64,000 bases of DNA, taken from the NCBI GenBank assembly GCA_033675265.1, contig JAUJYZ010000250.1:186001-250000 (forward strand), written 5' to 3'. This DNA is from Actinostola sp. cb2023. Lineage: Eukaryota > Cnidaria > Anthozoa > Actiniaria > Actinostolidae. Shown here in pieces: positions 49,983 through 59,969 of this stretch. Each line of letters starts with the position of its first letter. Position 1 is the first letter of the stretch. The notes beneath the pieces are model-generated. The model was given only the letters and a program-made list of their open reading frames with translations. It was not told the origin of the DNA and did no database searches. The translations under genes and the position numbers were made by a program.

Positions 49983-51117
49983 GTGGCGGGTTTTTCGCCC
50001 CACCTTTGCTGAATAGATTTTATTCGTTAGTATTTTACACTTTTATGTGTTTTTTGTTGATCTTATTAAACTAGCCACTACCGTGGCCAAATTATTCCAA
50101 GCAAATGTCTATGGTCCTTTCTTCAGCAAACTAGTGCGACGCGCTACAGAGCTCCGTTCATAAATTTGTAAAGCATGTTTCGACATAAAAAACTAACATT
50201 ATGCCAACAGCGTAATGGCATTTATGTCGAAACATAGCACACACCCAGTAATCCGATATTTGCATGCCAATGCGCCTGTCCTGCAAAGTGACCAATGGGA
50301 GTTCAGGAGGATAATACTTAAGGCGTGTTCTGATAACACGCGGCCTCTTTCCTCTACCACTCGGAACGAAACATCATTTCAAAATTTTCCCGCCTCCACC
50401 CCAACGGCCTTGCCTTCTTGGATTACTGGGTTTCTATTTCTTAGGTGTGGCGGGTTTTTCGCCCCACCTTTGCTGAATAGATTTTATTCGTTAGTATTTT
50501 ACACTTTTATGTGTTTTTTGTTGATCTTATTAAACTAGCCACTACCGTGGCCAAATTATTCCAAGCAAATGTCTATGGTCCTTTCTTCAGCAAACTAGTG
50601 CGACGCGCTACAGAGCTCCGTTCATAAATTTGTAAAGCATGTTTCGACATAAAAAACTAACATTATGCCAACAGCGTAATGGCATTTATGTCGAAACATA
50701 GCACACACCCAGTAATCCGATATTTGCATGCCAATGCGCCTGTCCTGCAAAGTGACCAATGGGAGTTCAGGAGGATAATACTTAAGGCGTGTTCTGATAA
50801 CACGCGGCCTCTTTCCTCTACCACTCGGAACGAAACATCATTTCAAAATTTTCCCGCCTCCACCCCAACGGCCTTGCCTTCTTGGATTACTGGGTTTCTA
50901 TTTCTTAGGTGTGGCGGGTTTTTCGCCCCACCTTTGCTGAATAGATTTTATTCGTTAGTATTTTACACTTTTATGTGTTTTTTGTTGATCTTATTAAACT
51001 AGCCACTACCGTGGCCAAATTATTCCAAGCAAATGTCTATGGTCCTTTCTTCAGCAAACTAGTGCGACGCGCTACAGAGCTCCGTTCATAAATTTGTAAA
51101 GCATGTTTCGACATAAA
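49983..51117 (+). repeat. Ngaro-like 3' split direct repeats, 464-bp unit (B1 A2 B2 A3 B3)
   Basis: B copies start at 49983, 50447 and 50911 (GTGGCGGGTTTTTCGCCCCA); A copies start at 50184 and 50648. Spacing is exactly 464 bp, and the copies look identical. Between each A and the next B lies a 58-base linker (CCCGCCTCCACC... to TTAGGT). A normal Ngaro element ends B1-A2-B2; the additional A3-B3 here is an extra tandem unit. Confidence 0.95.
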
Positions 51118-51651
51118 TAATAATAGCAATATATATAGCGAAAACTTATAATTGAGTAATGAGAATTTCTTCATATTTCTCTATCCGATGCTCAACGCTA
51201 CCCTGACCAAAAGCACGTTCTATCGAAAATGCATAGCACTTGAGAATTGTAAGAAAGTTTTACTGATGAAAACTAGCAGTTAAGCTATGTCCAACGAAAA
51301 AAGAGTAATTATCGAAAACGCTTGCTCGAGTGTTCTTCAACATCTGAAACGTCTCTCTAAATTAAATAATAAATAACGTTTTGCTTTGATGACGTTCGCG
51401 GGTATTCTTCGCGGCACTACTTCTCCAAACACCCACGTTTTCAACAGTTTTAGGATCTATAATTTTTGGTAGTCGTTGATCAATCATCTTTACTAGCACT
51501 CTTAACCTTGATGTTTATACCCATTTCGAGCTAGACTATAGTGATTGCAATAAACCCATGAAATAGTTTACTAACTAATAGACACTAGTAGACTTTTAAT
51601 ATTTCCAGTGTTTTCTTTTGTGTCTATATTGACTATTACACACTAAGTAAG
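51118..51651. other. non-coding spacer right of the Ngaro-like element
   Basis: No frame or repeat is recognised. AT-rich. Confidence 0.4.
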
Positions 51652-51751
51652 AGATAAATACCGAGAACGGAGGCAATAAGCCATATAAATCCCGAGGGCC
51701 GTAGGCCCGAGGGATTTATAGGCTTATTGCCGACGTTCGAGGTATTTATCT
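51652..51751. repeat. 100-bp foldback
   Basis: AGATAAATACCGAGAACGGA, GCAATAAGCC, TATAAATCCC and CGAGGGCC are mirrored by GGGATTTATAGGCTTATTGC and TCGAGGTATTTATCT. The arms are about 43 bp with a few mismatches around a GGGCCGTAGGCCC centre. Confidence 0.8.
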
Positions 51752-51754
51752 GAC

Positions 51755-51966
51755 TTAGTTTAAATTTGACAAGGTTTTCGCACGAAGCAATCTGAGTGCT
51801 CATTATGAATTCACCGGGATGTATCCATATACAACCCAGGGCTGTATATGGATACATCCCGGTGAATTCATAATGAGCAATTCAATTCTATTCTATTGTT
51901 CAACCGGTCAATACCGGAGATAAAGCCCTATGAATAACAAAGAAAACCGTGTCAAATTTAAACTAA
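51755..51966. repeat. 212-bp MITE with a second perfect hairpin inside
   Basis: Outer arms: TTAGTTTAAATTTGACAAGG (from 51755) and its inverse ending at 51966 (one mismatch). Inside it, 51798-51833 and 51843-51878 form a perfect 36-bp stem (GCTCATTATGAATTCACCGG...) around a 9-base loop. The inner hairpin looks like a separate element nested in the outer one. Confidence 0.85.
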
Positions 51967-52860
51967 CATTTCATTTATATTTCACGGGTTTATTGCAATC
52001 TCTTTAGTATTGTCGACTGTGGAAATTTTGTTTTACAGTAATTGTGCTGTAAATAGGCTAAAGCTACTTCTGTATGACGATAGAAATAAAGTTTTAGGTT
52101 TCAAATTTGTTGATCTTAATGTTCACCATTTTCAGAACCCTTGCATTTTTGCAGCTACCGATTCTACTTCATCATGTCATTATTAGTAGCCCGAGTGAAC
52201 GCTATTACAGCTTCTCAAATTCATTAATAATTCATAAGATTATTAGTCAATGAGAAACTTTATTTCGTCACGTGCATGAGCCTTGAAACCCGGTGAAACG
52301 CTTGTGATCAAACTCCCATGTGTTTGATCACATTTCCAACCCTAGTGATCGAGATTTCTTAATCTAAATATTCATGACACAGAGTATTTATTTATTTATT
52401 TATTTTATATTAGTATTCCCCAATCCTTACAATTTATCGAAATGTTGCCATTAGACTTACGGAAATTTTCCATCCCAACCTTTTTATGAAGAAAAAGGTT
52501 TGATAAATACACATATCGGGAATCGAACCCAAGACCTTTAGATACCTACAAGGCTACAACACACTTGATGAATATTGGTGGACAAAAACAATTATTTATA
52601 CTCTCACAATTGGTTTGAATTAATAAGCGCCTAATAAGAAAATATCAAAAACAAAAGGTTGTCGTTAAAACGCGGGGTGCCGACTTCGGATTGCGGATAG
52701 ATTTTTGCGGACTGCGGATAGATTTTTGCGGACAATCTCCAAAAAAAATAAACTTAATACATGATAACAAGAGACGTGATGATAATTTTTTTTTAAACAA
52801 GAAAACTAGAAACATGGAAATAAAAGCAAAAAGAAATTGACAAAACTTTTTGTATCTTCA
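51967..52860. other. non-coding stretch with a tRNA-like B box
   Basis: On the minus strand, GGTTCGATTCCC (plus 52517-52528) matches a polymerase III B box, and TAGCCTTGTAGG about 30 bases upstream is a weak A box. A full cloverleaf cannot be drawn, so a tRNA-derived SINE fragment is more likely than a tRNA. Otherwise there are TTTATTTA runs and no gene. Confidence 0.4.
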
Positions 52861-52888
52861 ACCTGAGTTTTATTACAAAACTGCCAAT

Positions 52889-52915
52889 CTTTCGGGCTAA
52901 GCGCCCATCTTCAGG
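52889..52915 (-). ncRNA. hammerhead-like core downstream of the Penelope-like element
   Basis: On the minus strand the string CCTGAAGATGGGCGCTTAGC continues CCGAAAG. That is CUGAAGA, a GGGC/GCCC stem, then GAAA, the conserved hammerhead core. Terminal repeats of Penelope-like elements are known to carry type I hammerhead ribozymes, and this lies about 450 bases past the GIY-YIG stop. Stem III and the cleavage site are not clear in this copy. Confidence 0.45.
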
Positions 52916-53184
52916 GCTAAATGCATAAAATCTAATTACAACGGCTATAAGTATACGAACACAAACAAACGCCACTAAACAATTAAGCAAGCTCGTGCGC
53001 AACAAACTGAACAGGCTCGCGCAAATCAAACAAAATCGAACAACGCTAGATAGAAAGAATGAAAAAGGTGCGCGAGGAATAGAAAATGAAGTATTAACGT
53101 AAGAATTGAAAATAATAAATAGAAAGGTAGCCAAAAAAAACAAACCAGTGCGCGATGAACTATAAAAACAATAAAATTGAGTAA

Positions 53185-53345
53185 ACGAATGAATGAATAA
53201 AAGAATGAACGAATGAATGAATGAATGAATGAATGAACGAAATAATGAATGAACGAATGGATGAATGAATAAATGAAAAAATGAATGAAAGAATGAATGA
53301 ACGAAAGAATGAGTAAATGAATGGAAGGATGAATAATAAAAAATA
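53185..53345. repeat. GAAT-type microsatellite
   Basis: Degenerate (GAATGAAT)n with GAAC variants. It makes Ser/Phe/Ile/His-rich peptides on the minus strand that are not genes. Confidence 0.9.
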
Positions 53346-53359
53346 AATAGATTGCACAA

Positions 53360-54092
53360 TTATTGCTTGTTAATTAGTGGCATGTAGGTGGATGGCAAAA
53401 TCCTTCCACTGTCTCTGTTAGTGATGGAGTCATTGTGACTGGCAATGTGCCAAGACTCCAACCACTTTCTTTGATGCCATCTACTCTCTTTTCCAATAAT
53501 CTTAATATTGTTCCAGGAAATTCCATGTCCTGTTTCATGAGCATGTTCTGCTAATGCGGATTTTTCAGGTTTACTGAGCCTAACACTTGACTGGCGTTCT
53601 TTCTGTCGTGTTAATAACGATCTTCCAGTTTCGCCGATATAAACAGCATCACATTCACCACATGGAACAGAGTATACAACACCTGTCATCTTCTCCAATG
53701 GGATGGTATCTTTAGGTTTCGACAACGTGTGTTTAAGGGTGGTATGGGGCTTGATACATGACTTGATGTTGTGTTTGAACTCTCTCTGTAACACCTTGTA
53801 TGTTACAGCCACTTGTGAAGTCGATGAACGAGAAAACTTTTTCAGAAAACTCTTTGGGTATCCATTACTGTACAAGGCCTTTCTAATATGATGACGTTCT
53901 TGTTCTTTATGATGTTCATTCGAAATCAAACTGTCAACTCTGTGGAAAAGTGATCGGACAACCGCGGCTTTGTGTTGTGGTGGATGGTGACTACTAAAGT
54001 GTAAGTATCTGTCAGTATGAGTAGGTTTTCTGTAGATTGCGACATCAATTGATCCATCTTCGATGACTTTATTTAAGGTGTCCAAGAAAGGG
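53360..54092 (-). pseudogene. Penelope-like connector and GIY-YIG endonuclease
   Basis: The frame resumes left of the insertion at PFLDTLNKVIEDGSIDVAIY, the connector with YRKPTHTDRYLHF and a HIRKALYSNGYP segment. The GIY-YIG domain begins GVVYSVPCGECDAVYIGETG, where G-V-V-Y and Y-I-G mark the first two strands. The R in SLLTRQKERQ and the E/H motifs (SALAEHAHETGH, IIGKESRWHQRKWLESWH) complete the catalytic face. The endonuclease would nick target DNA for primed reverse transcription. The domain is intact but has lost its RT. Confidence 0.85.
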
Positions 54093-55142
54093 TACCCTGG
54101 GTTCCAGAGGCCCAAGGAGCCGAGGAGTGGGGGCCCGGGAGGGATTGGGGGAGAGAGAGAGAGGAGGACGGGCCTCTGGTGTAACGAATAACGAATCTCA
54201 CTTTGATGCTGAGTATGTAAATGATGTTTTGTATTTCCGGTAAAACCGGTTTCAATGTTTTGATGTTCGTATTCAAGTGGAGCAGTTAAGTGCGAACTCC
54301 GTCGGGATACAATTACAAATGACAGAAACTCCAACAAAGAAAATAATTATCTCGAAAGAAAGCAATATAGGACGTGTTCAGTAAGCATTTCTATATCTGG
54401 CCGTCGAAGATACAATCTCTTTGTTTTCAAGCACAGCTTCAGGATTCAATACAATACAATACAATGCAATAACCGTTTATTGAAACACGATATTTTAATA
54501 TCGAGTTAAAACTCGTAAACACAACCGAAAATTTCCCTTGTTTAACGTCTTCTTTGTTGATATCTGGATCAGACAGCGAACAAGCAGATATACCACACAC
54601 CGACAACTCTTTAAGATGTGATGATATTAAAGCATTCAACGGACATATGACGATTAGAATCGCCTTAGATGGGTAGTTGAAGTTCTTGTCGTGAAGATAC
54701 GAAACACTCGGTATTTATACTTGGAAGATCAACGACTTTCCGACTTCCCATACCCGGTTGGCAGCACAGCGAGTAATTCACGTCTCTTGAGATAACTAAT
54801 ATAATTGCTTCTTCTTGAATTGGTTTTAATTCATCGACGTTTGGAAAGCTCTCTAACGCGAAATTTATGGCTTTCCTGAACTCGTGAAATGCCCTCACGT
54901 CTTCGTCTGCCATTTGTACGCTGCTGGTTATTGATTTCAGGAACCGGTTTTACGGGTTTGCTTATTCTGGCCAATCACAACAGCCTCTTCGCAATTGTCC
55001 AATGAAATTACGAGTACAGAATCTGTACTCATCAAAGTGAGATTCGTTATTCGTTACACCAGAGGCCCGTCCTCCTCTCTCTCTCCCCCAGTCCCTCCCG
55101 GCCCCCACTCCTCGGCTCCTAGGGCCTCTGGAACCCAGGGTA
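54093..55142. mobile_element. 1,050-bp Mutator-like transposon with captured helicase fragment
   Basis: The termini are inverted repeats of at least 110 bp: TACCCTGGGTTCCAGAGGCC on the left and its inverse ending GGAACCCAGGGTA on the right. AAGAAAGGG is duplicated directly outside (54084-54092 and 55143-55151). Nine-base duplications and long TIRs are typical of Mutator-like elements. The interior has no transposase but holds a helicase-like fragment on the minus strand, the pattern of a gene-capturing (Pack-MULE) element. Confidence 0.8.
54490..54913 (-). pseudogene. RecQ-like helicase N-terminal fragment inside the transposon
   Basis: Frame 1 reads MADEDVRAFHEFRKAINFAL and then LKPIQEEAIILVISRDV, where Q-E/x-x-A-I is the Q-motif region of RecQ-type helicases. 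A change of frame reveals LAVLPTGYGKSE, the Walker A loop. A third frame gives AILIVICPLNALISSHLKEL and GISACSL, matching motif Ia and the following strand. The colinear order across three frames shows a decayed helicase segment of about 140 residues. It has no downstream helicase motifs, so it cannot work. Confidence 0.6.
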
Positions 55143-55578
55143 AAGAAAGGGATGCCATCTGATGAGTACCTTTCGACAGTGAACTTGATGTTTCGATCCT
55201 GGTCGTTGAGGTGGTCATGGAATTTGTCTATCAGATCTTTCTGAATTCTGTGGAGTTCAGGCAAAAGGATAACAGACGCTCAATGTCAGATGGTTTCAAC
55301 AAAGTCCTTTCGATTAAGTTAGTATCATTCTCTAGTCTATTCTTGGCGGCAGAAACGGCAATTTGAGTAGGAATTGAATTGAAAAGTGAAACAACGTCAA
55401 ATGATACAAGTTCTTCTGTAGGATCTAAAACTGTAGTTTTAGCTAGTTCAGTAGATCCAATCCTTTGTATTGCGAAAATGTCGTTCAGTGTTTCCAACCA
55501 AAGGAGATAAAATTGTAACAAGGCACGTCGGGCACGCGCGCGCTCAAAAATGCCATGGTTTGATCTGACAGACGCCAT
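55143..55578 (-). pseudogene. Penelope-like reverse transcriptase fragment
   Basis: TEELVSFDVVSLFNSIPTQI contains RT motif A (F-D-V-V-S-L-F), followed by a helix (DIERLLSFCLNSTEF). Right after it, in another frame, comes FHDHLNDQDRNIKFTVERYS, which normally follows the catalytic YxDD by some distance. The intervening RT palm, including motif C, has been deleted near 55245. The frame then stops at the transposon insertion after DGIPFF. Confidence 0.75.
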
Positions 55579-55974
55579 ATTGGACGGGAGACAAATATAG
55601 AGGTCTGGGAACGAATTAACGGTTTTTTCACGATTGCGAAACGGCTAGTTTTTCGGAGCTTCGTAGATCGTTCGTTCTCTTCCGATTAATAATCGATTGG
55701 CGGCAAAAGACCGAGCTGTGGTTGCTGTTCATTTTGATGTCAAAGATGGCGGTAGTTTGACAACAAAACAATTTTTTTCAAGATGTTGCTTTCGCGAGAT
55801 TCCTTCAATCTCGATATTTTTTAACAGAGGGCATGTTTTTACCCTTGTTTTAATTTTGTCGTCTGAACTGTTGTCAAAATGAATTTATGCTTGTTCGAAA
55901 GCTGAAGATATGTCTGTTAACGTGTTCTTTTTATTATTTTTATTTTCGACTTTGATTTCAGCTATATTGGTAAC
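55579..55974. other. non-coding spacer
   Basis: No gene is recognised; a 61-codon frame at 55697-55882 has no domain. Confidence 0.4.
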
Positions 55975-56755
55975 GTTACCTGACATATAGGGGCGCCTGA
56001 CATATAGGGGCGAGGGGAGGGGTGGTCCAGATATATCGAACGTTACCTGACATATAGGGGCGCCTGACATATAGGGGCGCCTGACATATAGGGGCGCTAG
56101 GGAGGGGAGGGGTGGTCCAGATAGAACGTTACCTGACATATAGAGGCGCCTGACATATAGGAGCACTAGGGTGGGGAGGGGTGGTCCAGATAGAACGTTA
56201 CCTGACATATAGCGGCGCCTGACATATAGGGGCACTAGGGAGGGGAGGGGCGGTCCAGATAGAACGTTACCTGACATATACTGACATATAGGGGCACTAG
56301 GGTAGGGGAACGCCTGACATATAGGGGGGCACTAGGGCACTAGGGTGGGGAGGGGTGGTCCAGATAGAACGTTACCTGACATATAGGGGCGCCTGACATA
56401 TAGGAGCACTAGGGTGGGGAGGGGGGTGGTACCTGACATATAGATAGGAGACTACGTTCCAGATAGAACGTTACCTGACATATAGGGGCGCCTGACATAT
56501 AGGAGCACTAGGGTGGGGAGGGGTGGTCCAGATAGAACGTTACCTGACATATAGGGGCGCCTGACATATAGAGGCACGTTACCTGACATATAGGGGCACT
56601 AGGGAGGGGAGGGGTGGTCCAGATAGAACGTTACCTGACATATAGGGGCGCCTGACATATAGGGGCGCTAGGGAGGGGAGGGGTGGTCGAGATAGAACGT
56701 TACCTGACATATAGGGGCGCATGACATATAGGGGCGCTAGGGAGGGGAGGGATGA
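55975..56755. repeat. ~70-bp GC-rich minisatellite (CCTGACATATAGGGGCG)
   Basis: About ten variable copies of CGTTACCTGACATATAGGGG, a second CCTGACATATAGGRGC, then a CTAGGGWGGGGAGGGGTGG block and TCCAGATAGAA. Unit lengths vary as the CCTGACATATAG sub-repeat is present one to three times. The G-rich strand (GGGAGGGGAGGGGTGG) could form quadruplexes. Predicted peptides (LYVRRPYMSGNVLSGPPLPS) are repeat translations. Confidence 0.95.
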
Positions 56756-57660
56756 GGGACCTGGACTATTATATACGATGCCGATGTAATCCCATTGGGA
56801 GGTGGGACAATCACAGACTTGTGATTGATGGTATTTTTTTCTCACGATTCTATTCCAGAAAAGCCAGCGATCAGAAGGGTCTGACTATCTATATCAATTT
56901 TAAATACCTAACCTTACAAATAATGATAACAATAACATTTTTATTAATAATAATATTAATAATAATAGTCAGAAGAAGATGATGCTTCAGTCAAGAAGAA
57001 AATTGAGAAGTACACTGATAGCTCACAAGAATTCATCTCACTATTTTGACTTTACCTCTCAAAACATCTCTTGCAAATATGTATTGCATGTCAAATAAGC
57101 TAACTAGTTATTACATTCTGGATGGTAGCAAGTTTTTGCATTGTTTATCTTGTTGTTTTCAAAAAAGCAAATAAAACATATTAAAACAAAATTTACTTTG
57201 TGGGATTCCTTTTTATACTTGTGTTTGGTCCAATCACATTCAAAGGAAAGCAACCGTCACAACTTACAAAACGTCTCTAGAAGAGCTGTTTGTCTGGGGT
57301 TTTTTCATACTTTGTTCTTCAGAAATCAACATATAAGTAAGGTAAGAAAAACTTTTCTTAAATCGATTACTGTTATAATAATGGCGCGTTATTAGGTTAC
57401 AGATATTTATAAACCTATTTTCAATCCAATCTGACCTTTCAAGCCCCCGTAAACGACCACTCAAATAATCTGATTTGAGTCTGTCAACACATCAATCCTT
57501 GATTTATACAGTACAGTTTTATACATTTCCCTCGTCATTAATACGGGTTCTATTTCGTAATATACGGAAGGGTTGATTATTTAGAGATGTGTGTGTGTTT
57601 GTGTGAATAAATTTCAATAAACAGAAGTTATGAATCTTTATAGATGTGACATAAACCTTA
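56756..57660. other. non-coding spacer
   Basis: AT-rich. Short frames without domains at 56752-56982 and 57141-57395. Nothing else is supported. Confidence 0.4.
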
Positions 57661-57667
57661 TACCACA

Positions 57668-57980
57668 AAACATGCGCTTAAACCACATCCTCCCCCTCCC
57701 CCCTCCAATCTCTTTACCACGACCCTGTGAAGCGCAGCTATCCCTACCACCCCACCCTCCTACGAACCAAAGCACTACACACCCTTCCCCTGTATGCACA
57801 CATATGCCTGGCCTAACTTACAAAACATGCGCTTAAACCACACCCTCCCCCCTCCAATCTCTTTACCACGACTCTGTGAAGTGCAGCTATCCCTACCATC
57901 CCAGCCCTCCATACGCACATGATCCCTCCCCTCGGCTCCCCTACACTGCCAACCCACACACCCTACATACTCCCTTCCCT
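57668..57980. repeat. C-rich direct duplication, 155-bp period
   Basis: AAAACATGCGCTTAAACCAC and ATCTCTTTACCACGA(C/T)(C/T)CTGTGAAG recur at an offset of 155 bases (57671 and 57826). The strand bias is extreme, with long CCCTCCCC tracts continuing to about 58,060. Confidence 0.8.
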
Positions 57981-58059
57981 ACCAGCACTACACCACCCAT
58001 GCACTCAAACAAACCCCCTCCCCAACCCCCTTGCACATGCCTCAATGCAATACAACACA

Positions 58060-58461
58060 CACTGCCCTTCCTCTCTATGCACACATAAACATATACACTA
58101 TCCTTCCATACAAAACGTACGCTTTGACAAACCGTTTGTTTTGTCCCTGCTCCTTTCTCTCTGTTTCATCAACACGCTACATTACTGCGCCAAATCAGGA
58201 CTATCATTGTCTCGATCCGATTCCTCAAGTGACGGTTCCAGCGTCCATTCCTCAAATTCCTACGATCCCCCCCCCCCCCACCCACGCATATCGCATTACA
58301 TTTGAACTCCGACATGGATCACCAGCCAAACAACTCAGCAATTTTCCCTCAAGTTATATGCCCTTTGCCCAAACCAAGTAAGTCCTACCACCCACTCATG
58401 AGACTGTTATACACCGCCACTTTGTATATCACCTCTATTTGTCCTCACGTACCAGTCATCA
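58060..58461. other. C-rich non-coding stretch
   Basis: Frames are open here only because the strand is poor in stop-codon bases. A CCCCCCCCCCC run lies at about 58,268. No gene is supported. Confidence 0.4.
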
Positions 58462-59201
58462 TAGACTCTTCCACAGTCCCCGCTCGGCCGTTGCACTCTC
58501 TCGCATAGGGACTGTAATGGTACAATGGTAGCGTTATTCTGATTGGCTGGTAGATCTGATCTACTTATCAAGGTTCTTATTGGTTGATTAGGACGACCGT
58601 TGGTTGTACCGCCAAGACGTCACGTACGGTTTATACTCGACGGCGATTTGGGTAGAATTATGTTGGATTATCGCGAATTTCTCGCTTGCATCGAGACAAA
58701 TTAGGTATGGATGGAGAGCAAATTTATCGATCTAGCCGTCTTTGGGGATGATAGGTCTTCGGATGAATTTTCTACGGAGATAAAAGCATTTTCAAGAGTG
58801 AGCGACACTCGCCATGGAGCTTATTTTAATTTCCTGCCTTGTCATTTTTCTTACGGGGACGGGTCAGATGGCTAAAAATTCCACTAAATGACTCGTAAAA
58901 AGACCACAAAATAAGTGTAAATAAAGGTGACTTTATTTATGTATATATTTGTTATATTTTAGTTACTTATTTTATCAGTTGTTGGTTCGTGTTGATGTCT
59001 CATACCGTAATAAATGCATGTCTGTTTTGGGCTGCCTGTGGAAACCTCAACCGTGTTGATCGTCGTTGGGATCCCTGTTTTTCGTTTCGGAAGGCATCAT
59101 GGGTCCAAGATTCTTGGACCCAGAATCCCTTTCGGCATTGTACCATTACAGTCCCTATGCGAGAGAGTGCAACGGCCGAGCGGGGACTGTGGAAGAGTCT
59201 A
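58462..59201. repeat. 66-bp perfect inverted pair 610 bp apart
   Basis: 58462-58527 (TAGACTCTTCCACAGTCCCC...GGTACAATG) is an exact reverse complement of 59136-59201. Between them lie 608 bases without a gene, apart from a small GGGTCCAAGA/TCTTGGACCC hairpin at 59101-59121. The arms could be the termini of a DNA transposon or an inversion duplicate. Confidence 0.85.
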
Positions 59202-59969
59202 CAGTCATCACGCCACGCTAGCGACAAACACGGCTCCCACCGGTATACCTCGTGATGTATAGGGCTTGACATCATAGCTGGCTTAGATGTATGAAATACA
59301 TTGATCTATATCTCCACCAAGATTTCAAGCTCCCGTTGATTAACTCTTGGTGGAACGTGGTACTACTGAGTCCCATCTCCCTCCACGGTGTCATATTTTC
59401 TGCTACGATCTTCCCGTTCCTTCCCCTGGTAGCCGTTGTTTGTGCTTTCGCGCGTGCTCGCAACGTTGCTAGCGTCATCGATTGCGTTCGGTTCTGTCTG
59501 TTCTTTGTTATTTATTTGCTTGTTGTCTATTCCCTCACTCTATACGTTCTATTCCTTGTCCATGGTCATTCTGTATACGCTGTCCACCACCACCTCCCCA
59601 CCCTCTCCTCCCTACTTCGCCGCCGTCCCCTCCCCTCAACCTATTTGTATACCTTCCTTTATTTATTTATTTCATTTTATATACCAAATATTTATATTTT
59701 CACTGTATTTTCATATTTTCATTTCCTTTCTTCATTCACCTTTATTTTATTATCTTTTTCTTTTAATTTCTGTACCCTTTATTTATCTATTTATCTTTAT
59801 TTTTTATCTTTATTTTTTATTATTTATTATGATAATTTTTTTTTAATTTTTTAAATTAAATCATAATTTTTATTTATTATTTATTTTTCTTTCTTTATAT
59901 TTTTCTCTTTCTTTAATTTTTATTTAATTTTTGATGTTTACTTTCTTCTTCCCTCTCCTTCTTACAATA
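59202..59969. other. T-rich low-complexity tract
   Basis: After about 59,640 the plus strand is dominated by TTTATTT and TTTTC. The open frames give Phe/Leu/Ile/Tyr-only peptides and are not genes. The part at 59210-59600 has no recognised feature. Confidence 0.6.

Larger units (their letters stand above)
29656..51117 (+). mobile_element. Ngaro-like tyrosine-recombinase retrotransposon, split by a 15-kb insertion
   Basis: Without the insertion at 33157-48211 the element is about 6.4 kb. Order: 205-bp A1 repeat, SGNH hydrolase, Gag-like ORF with Cys/His motif, RT-RNase H, tyrosine recombinase, then B and A repeats. A1...B1-A2-B2 split direct repeats are characteristic of Ngaro/PAT-type members of the DIRS order, and SGNH-hydrolase ORFs are known in Ngaro elements. 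Here the 3' array has one extra A and B. No target duplication is expected for this class. Apart from the insertion, the one clear lesion is a shift in a T6 run of the recombinase. Confidence 0.85.
53360..55578 (-). mobile_element. Penelope-like retroelement, deleted and interrupted
   Basis: Leftward order is reverse transcriptase fragment, connector, then GIY-YIG endonuclease, as in Penelope-like elements. RT motif A is visible but motifs B and C are missing, so an internal deletion lies near 55245. A 1,050-bp DNA transposon separates the connector from the endonuclease. The hammerhead-like core near 52.9 kb may belong to its terminal repeat. Confidence 0.8.

Noticed and set aside
50215..51002. 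Two identical 107-codon frames (MAFMSKHSTH...)
   Set aside because: They are the A-linker-B repeats of the Ngaro-like element; the same sequence is the 5' untranslated A1 repeat.
52505..52575. tRNA gene on the minus strand
   Set aside because: Only a B box and T-arm are good; no anticodon or acceptor stem can be drawn. Kept as a possible SINE fragment.
52793..53359. 188-codon minus-strand frame rich in Ser, Phe and His
   Set aside because: Half of it is the GAAT microsatellite; the rest has no domain.
57630..58508. Pro/Thr/His-rich frames
   Set aside because: Produced by C-rich DNA with few stop codons; overlapping frames are equally open.
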